Shown piece after piece: positions 60,215-64,000 of a DNA stretch of 64,000 nucleotides (within the stretch, counting starts at the first letter, position 1; each line of letters starts with the position of its first letter). Location of the stretch: assembly GCF_009469765.1 (NCBI RefSeq), contig NZ_SSSQ01000005.1:1-64000 (forward strand). The letters run 5' to 3'. The position numbers and the translations under genes were made by a program. Source of the stretch: Dechloromonas hortensis. GTDB lineage: Bacteria; Pseudomonadota; Gammaproteobacteria; Burkholderiales; Rhodocyclaceae. The notes under the pieces were generated by a model. That model worked only from the letters and a program-made list of their open reading frames with translations, made no database searches and had not been told where the DNA came from.

Positions 60215-60281
60215 GTTTTGTTCCTTTAGTGAATTCGAGTGGATTGCTGATGTTCTGGATTTGGGGGCGGCGCCCCGGATT

Positions 60282-60839
60282 TCAAGACTTTGCTTTGGCG
60301 ACCATGACCAGCGCCGGGCGCAGGGTCCGATCAGCGATCAGGTAGCCCTTCTGCAGCACGGTCACCACGGTATTGGCTTCCTGTTCGGAGTCGACCATGC
60401 CGATGGCCTGGTGCTTGTGCGGATCGAACTTCTCGCCGGCCGGATTGACTTCAACCAGGGCGTTCTTCTCGAAAGCGGAAACCAGTTGCTTCAAGGTCAG
60501 TTCGACACCGGACTTGAAGCTTTCAACGGTCTGCTCCGGCACGGCCAGCGCGGCTTCCAGGCTGTCCTTGACGGCCAGCAGTTCGCCGGCAAACTTCTCG
60601 ACGGCGAACTTGTGGGCCTTGGAAATGTCTTCCTGGGCGCGGCGACGGATGTTTTCGCCTTCGGCCTTGGCGCGCAACCAGGCATCGTAATGTTCGGCGG
60701 CCTTCAGTTCGAGTTGGCGGAATTGCTCCTCGATGCTGGGCAGGGTGTCGGTGTGCGCTTCTGCGGCCGGCGCAGCGACTGGTTCGGTTACAGGTTCATT
60801 GCCCAGCATGGCTTCCTGGGTGTGTTCGTTGTTTGACAT
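60282..60839 (-). CDS. grpE: Nucleotide exchange factor GrpE
   Basis: 185 residues from the ATG at 60839 (GGGAGAACC upstream); the frame extends to 60854. A long N-terminal coiled coil ([34 protein letters not shown]) and the C-terminal [18 protein letters not shown] and [18 protein letters not shown] are typical. Exchanges ADP on DnaK. First gene of the heat shock block, behind a sigma-32 promoter. No hrcA or CIRCE is near it. Confidence 0.97.
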   Translation of the reverse strand: MSNNEHTQEAMLGNEPVTEPVAAPAAEAHTDTLPSIEEQFRQLELKAAEHYDAWLRAKAEGENIRRRAQEDISKAHKFAVEKFAGELLAVKDSLEAALAVPEQTVESFKSGVELTLKQLVSAFEKNALVEVNPAGEKFDPHKHQAIGMVDSEQEANTVVTVLQKGYLIADRTLRPALVMVAKAKS

Positions 60840-60868
60840 GCGTGGTTCTCCCAAAAATCTGTTTCGAT

Positions 60869-60896
60869 AGATGGGGCGGCTTCAAGGTTTTTCAAG
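60869..60896 (-). promoter_or_regulatory. Sigma-32 heat shock promoter of grpE
   Basis: On the minus strand -35 CTTGAAA (60896-60890) and -10 CCCCATCT (60876-60869) are separated by 13 bases, an essentially perfect RpoH promoter about 30 bases upstream of the grpE start. Confidence 0.92.
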
Positions 60897-60990
60897 AGCA
60901 GGATCGTGAATATTCTCGAGATGGCAAAATTGCTGCCGATCCGCTACCTGCGTGCTACGATAAATCCGTATTTTTTACTGCGCATCCTGA

Positions 60991-62361
60991 ATGGAAAAAA
61001 TCGGCAAATACCGGGTGGTACGCGAACTGGGCAAGGGCGCGACGGCTACGGTCTACCTCTGTGATGATCCCGATTCCGAACGCCAGGTCGCCGTCAAGGT
61101 GATCCGCTTCGGGCAGGATAGTGCGGCCATGTCGCGCCGGATGCGCAAGCTGTTCCAGAACGAAGGGATGGTCTCGAAGCGGCTGGACCACCCGAATATC
61201 GTACATGTTTTCGACGCCGTGGTTGAGAACGACTTCGCCTATCTGGCCATGGAGTACGTCGAAGGCTTCAACCTTGAACAGCATTGCCGGATCGATCGCC
61301 TGTTGCCGATGTATCGCGTCATCAGCATTATTTTCAAGTGCTGCATGGCGCTCGACAGCGCCTACCGCCAGGGCATCATTCATCGCGATATCAAGCCGGC
61401 CAACATCATGGTCGCCGCAGACGACGAGCCGAAAATCGCCGATTTCGGCCTGGCCCTGAACATGAACAAGGACATGGATCGCGATTCGACCTTCATCATG
61501 GGGGTCGGCTCACCGGCCTACATGTCGCCGGAGCAGATCAAGGGCTATCCGCTCAACCAGAAAACCGACCTCTATTCGCTGGGCGTCGTCATGTTCCAGT
61601 TGCTGACCGGGCGTCTGCCGTTTCGTGCCGCGAATCAAGCAACGCTGATCTATCGCATCATCAATACCGATGCGCCGGCCATTACCGCCCTCAGCCCGAA
61701 TCTGCCGGAAGGCCTGAATGCCATCATGCGGCGGGCGCTGGAAAAGGATCTGTACAGCCGTTACCGGAATGGCGCCGAGTTCGCCAAGGATTTGGCCGCC
61801 GTTCGCTACCAGATACTGGAAGAGGACGATACGGCGCAGGACATGAGCCATTTCGAAACCCTGCGCAAGCTGGAGTTCTTTACCGAATTCGAAAACGAAG
61901 AACTCTGGGAGGTTTTACGCGTCGCAGTCTGGCGCGAAATTGCGCCGAATGTAGCGCTGATCCGTGAAGGCGAGCGCAACAAGCTGTTCGGTATCGTCAT
62001 CTCCGGTTGTGTCGAGATTTCGCTGGGCGGTAAGGCGCTCTGTCGGCTGGGGCCGAGCGAGCCGGTGGGCGAAGTGGCTTTCCTGCATCCGGACAGCGAT
62101 CAACGCTACGCGACGGCGGTGACGCTGGAAAAGACGCTGTTTCTGGAAGTCAATGCGGCGGCTTTGGCCTTGTCTTCGGAAGAACTCGACGGGCGCATGC
62201 GAAATGCCTTGCTGGCCCGGATGATCCGCCGCCTGCGTGAGGTCAACAAGATTGCCGCGTCACTGGGTCAGCCGGCGGTCGAGGCGGGGACCGGTTCACT
62301 GAGCGGGATGCCGCGTTCGCGCCCGGGGGGGGGCCTCGATCTGGAACTGGCGCCGATGTGA
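60991..62361 (+). CDS. Ser/Thr protein kinase fused to cyclic-nucleotide-binding domain
   Basis: 456 residues. The kinase domain (about 7-270) has the glycine loop GKGATATVYL, Lys in VAVKVI, catalytic HRDIKPAN, DFG and SPAYMSPEQ. Residues about 290-405 match a cNMP-binding domain (FGIVISGCVEISLGGKALCRLGPSEPVGEVAFLHP). The tail is Gly/Arg/Pro-rich. No membrane helix, so this is a soluble kinase whose activity may be tuned by a nucleotide or other ligand. Divergent from grpE with 151 bp between; no phosphatase gene is visible nearby. Confidence 0.92.
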   Translation: MEKIGKYRVVRELGKGATATVYLCDDPDSERQVAVKVIRFGQDSAAMSRRMRKLFQNEGMVSKRLDHPNIVHVFDAVVENDFAYLAMEYVEGFNLEQHCRIDRLLPMYRVISIIFKCCMALDSAYRQGIIHRDIKPANIMVAADDEPKIADFGLALNMNKDMDRDSTFIMGVGSPAYMSPEQIKGYPLNQKTDLYSLGVVMFQLLTGRLPFRAANQATLIYRIINTDAPAITALSPNLPEGLNAIMRRALEKDLYSRYRNGAEFAKDLAAVRYQILEEDDTAQDMSHFETLRKLEFFTEFENEELWEVLRVAVWREIAPNVALIREGERNKLFGIVISGCVEISLGGKALCRLGPSEPVGEVAFLHPDSDQRYATAVTLEKTLFLEVNAAALALSSEELDGRMRNALLARMIRRLREVNKIAASLGQPAVEAGTGSLSGMPRSRPGGGLDLELAPM

Positions 62362-62389
62362 AAACCGCCTCATTCGAGGCGGTTTTTCT
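62361..62389 (+). terminator. Terminator of the Ser/Thr kinase gene
   Basis: AAAACCGCCT and AGGCGGTTTTT with loop CATTCG immediately after the stop codon; convergent with the chemoreceptor gene. Confidence 0.92.
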
Positions 62390-62409
62390 TTGGGGCTGGT
62401 GCTAGGTGT

Positions 62410-64000
62410 TCATACCTTGAAGCGGCCCACCATCGCCGCCAGACCTTCGGCCAGGCGTTTCAGGTCGTGGGCGGCACCGGCCGTCTGCTCCACCGTTCCC
62501 GAGTTGTCGCGGGCCATGCCGGCAATCGCCTCGATGCTGGCTTCGACGTTGCCCGAGAAACGGCGCTGCTGATCCGTTTCTGCCGCAATGTTGTCGAGGC
62601 CGTGCCCGACTTCGGTGACCGAGCCATTGGTCGCCTGCAGCACGTTGGATACCGTCGCCACGGCACTCTGGCTGCTTTCCAGGTGTTCGAGGCCTTCCTC
62701 GATGCTGCGCCGCACGGCGACCGACTGGGCGCTGAGCATGGCAGTGATGCCATCGATTTCGCTGGCCGAGCGGGAAGATTTCTCCGCCAGCTTGCGCACC
62801 TCGTCCGCCACCACGGCAAAGCCGCGACCCTGCTCGCCGGCACGGGCAGCTTCGATGGCGGCATTCAGGGCCAGCAGATTGGTCTGCTCGGCAATGTCCT
62901 TGACCTCGCGGGTCATGCTGGTGATCGCTTCAGTATTGCGGACGAATTCGTTGACCGAGGTTGCCATTTCCTTGACGGCCCGTTCGACGACATTCATTTC
63001 GCCAAGCAGGACGTTCAGGTTGCGGCTGCCCTCGTTGGCACGGGCCAGGCTTTCCTGCGACTGATGCTGGACGTGCTCGGCGCTCTGGGCGATCGACGAA
63101 ATGCTGGAGACCAATTGCTCAACGGCGGTTGCCGCTTCGTTGGACTTCTCGTTCTGCAGGTGCGAGCTTTGCGAGACGCGGTCGGCGTTGTCGGAGAGAG
63201 CGGCGACCCGGGCTGAAACCTGGCTGGCTGAATCGCGAACCTGGCGTACCAGCTGGTTGAAGTTTTCCATCATTTCATTGAAAACGAGGGCGGCCTGGCC
63301 GACTTCGTCCTTGCCCTTGATCGGCAGGCGCCGGGTCAGGTCGCCTTCGCCACTGGCGATGTCGCGCAAACCCTTGCGCATTTCATCGAGCGGGGCCGTG
63401 ACAAAATGATGGGTCAGCAGGTAAATGATGACGAGCAGGGCGCCGACGGCAGCCAGCGCAACGCCGGCAATCTTCAGGCGGAAGGCGGCAACATCGGACT
63501 CGACGGAATCGAGCGAGACTTTCATGCTGACGACACCAAGTACCGTGCCTTCGGGTACCTGGTGACAGAGGATACAGTCCTTGCCGAGGTAGTTTTTGGC
63601 GGCCTTGGTCGGGTTGATGACATGCAGGAAGGAGTTGCCGCCGGCCGATTCAACCGAGAGGTAAGGGGTGCCCGAGGCCATGACCTGCTTTTCGAGGGCG
63701 TCGAGGTCGCGCTTGCTCTTGGTGTCCGGGCCGTACAATTTGGCGACGGCATCGCTGCGGGCGACATGCAGGTCCTTGATGATCGACAGTTGCTTGATCT
63801 GATCAAGAAATACCTCGCGCTGGCCGACCGTGCCGGTGATCATCATGCCGGTCAGCCCGGCCATGGTCATCTCATGGATGCTTTGCGCGAAATCCTGCGC
63901 CTGTCGGATGGCGGTGTCGCGGTTGACCTGCGTGGCCCAGACGATTATGACCGTCCAGATAATCGCCAATGTCAGCCAGATGGCTGCTGTCAGGCGAACC
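62410..64000 (-). CDS. Methyl-accepting chemotaxis protein with CxxCH heme motif (5' end outside window)
   Basis: At least 529 residues; the frame stays open to the window edge, so the start codon lies outside. A first membrane helix ([16 protein letters not shown]) precedes a periplasmic sensor of about 130 residues that contains [13 protein letters not shown], a c-type heme binding site, near 63560-63570. A second helix ([19 protein letters not shown]) leads to HAMP and the signalling domain, with the hairpin tip [36 protein letters not shown]. It likely senses redox state or a gas and signals to CheA. No che genes are present here. Confidence 0.92.
   Translation of the reverse strand, partial: VRLTAAIWLTLAIIWTVIIVWATQVNRDTAIRQAQDFAQSIHEMTMAGLTGMMITGTVGQREVFLDQIKQLSIIKDLHVARSDAVAKLYGPDTKSKRDLDALEKQVMASGTPYLSVESAGGNSFLHVINPTKAAKNYLGKDCILCHQVPEGTVLGVVSMKVSLDSVESDVAAFRLKIAGVALAAVGALLVIIYLLTHHFVTAPLDEMRKGLRDIASGEGDLTRRLPIKGKDEVGQAALVFNEMMENFNQLVRQVRDSASQVSARVAALSDNADRVSQSSHLQNEKSNEAATAVEQLVSSISSIAQSAEHVQHQSQESLARANEGSRNLNVLLGEMNVVERAVKEMATSVNEFVRNTEAITSMTREVKDIAEQTNLLALNAAIEAARAGEQGRGFAVVADEVRKLAEKSSRSASEIDGITAMLSAQSVAVRRSIEEGLEHLESSQSAVATVSNVLQATNGSVTEVGHGLDNIAAETDQQRRFSGNVEASIEAIAGMARDNSGTVEQTAGAAHDLKRLAEGLAAMVGRFKV

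Overview
The window is about 63% GC and carries tightly packed, mostly overlapping operons. Gene content points to a denitrifying betaproteobacterium of the Rhodocyclales (Azonexus/Dechloromonas type): a cytochrome c-dependent NO reductase with its accessory genes, a DNR-type regulator, CreBCD, hflX, a pcnB-folK-panBC-panD block and a grpE-dnaK-dnaJ block. This placement is inferred from content and has not been searched. No tRNA, rRNA, CRISPR array, insertion sequence or prophage gene was seen, and no gap longer than about 260 bases lacks a gene.

Layout. 1-2640: C-terminal part of a giant type I-secreted RTX/vWA adhesin and its terminator. 2683-8313 (minus): DNR-type Crp/Fnr regulator, then, in transcription order, norE, a COX4-like protein, norQ, a small membrane protein, a membrane polyferredoxin and norD. 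8466-11765: a YihY-type membrane protein, a J-domain protein, norB and norC. 11927-15030: rhomboid protease, NYN/OST-HTH RNA-binding protein, an unknown conserved protein. 15131-19440 (minus): panD; then pcnB-folK-DUF486-panB-panC. 19533-25041 (minus): MscS/cNMP channel; hda and a HAD hydrolase; a membrane-anchored GH3 enzyme; creD. 25246-30783: hflX, a 72-residue protein, rlmA-like, tyrS, a flavodoxin-like protein, a candidate structured RNA, acpH. 30803-34037 (minus): PAS-GGDEF cyclase, creC, creB. 34183-41595: purM, rlpA-like, response regulator, miaA, zinc-ribbon protein, universal stress protein, Kef-type antiporter, unknown membrane protein. 41592-49067: mutL, DedA, lipoprotein, purN, DUF3108 protein, RNA m5C methyltransferase, MscS channel. 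49111-52728: a copper-peptide (Hvf/bufferin) operon with anti-sigma and ECF sigma genes. 52745-54650: small-protein cluster. 54793-56920: RstAB-like two-component system. 57051-60839: dnaJ, dnaK, grpE. 60991-64000: Ser/Thr kinase fused to a cNMP domain, and a heme c-type chemoreceptor cut by the window end.

How the genes work together. The strongest functional unit is NO reduction. NorCB is the enzyme; NorD, NorQ and NorE are assembly or activation factors; the DNR-like regulator is encoded beside them. Both nor transcripts are preceded by a nearly identical TTAG-G-A-ATCAA site at the same distance from a -10 hexamer. The most unusual unit is a compact RiPP system: a secreted peptide with two copies of a GKCGEAKCG core, a DUF692 (MNIO) modifying enzyme, a DUF2063 partner and a DoxX protein. 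It sits behind a zinc-finger anti-sigma gene and a divergent ECF sigma gene, with a plausible ECF promoter between them.

Other signals include an over-represented 11-mer CTGCGGTCRAC (11 hand-counted copies), a well-formed cre-tag in front of creD, a textbook sigma-32 promoter in front of grpE, and several genes under 60 codons with good ribosome binding sites.
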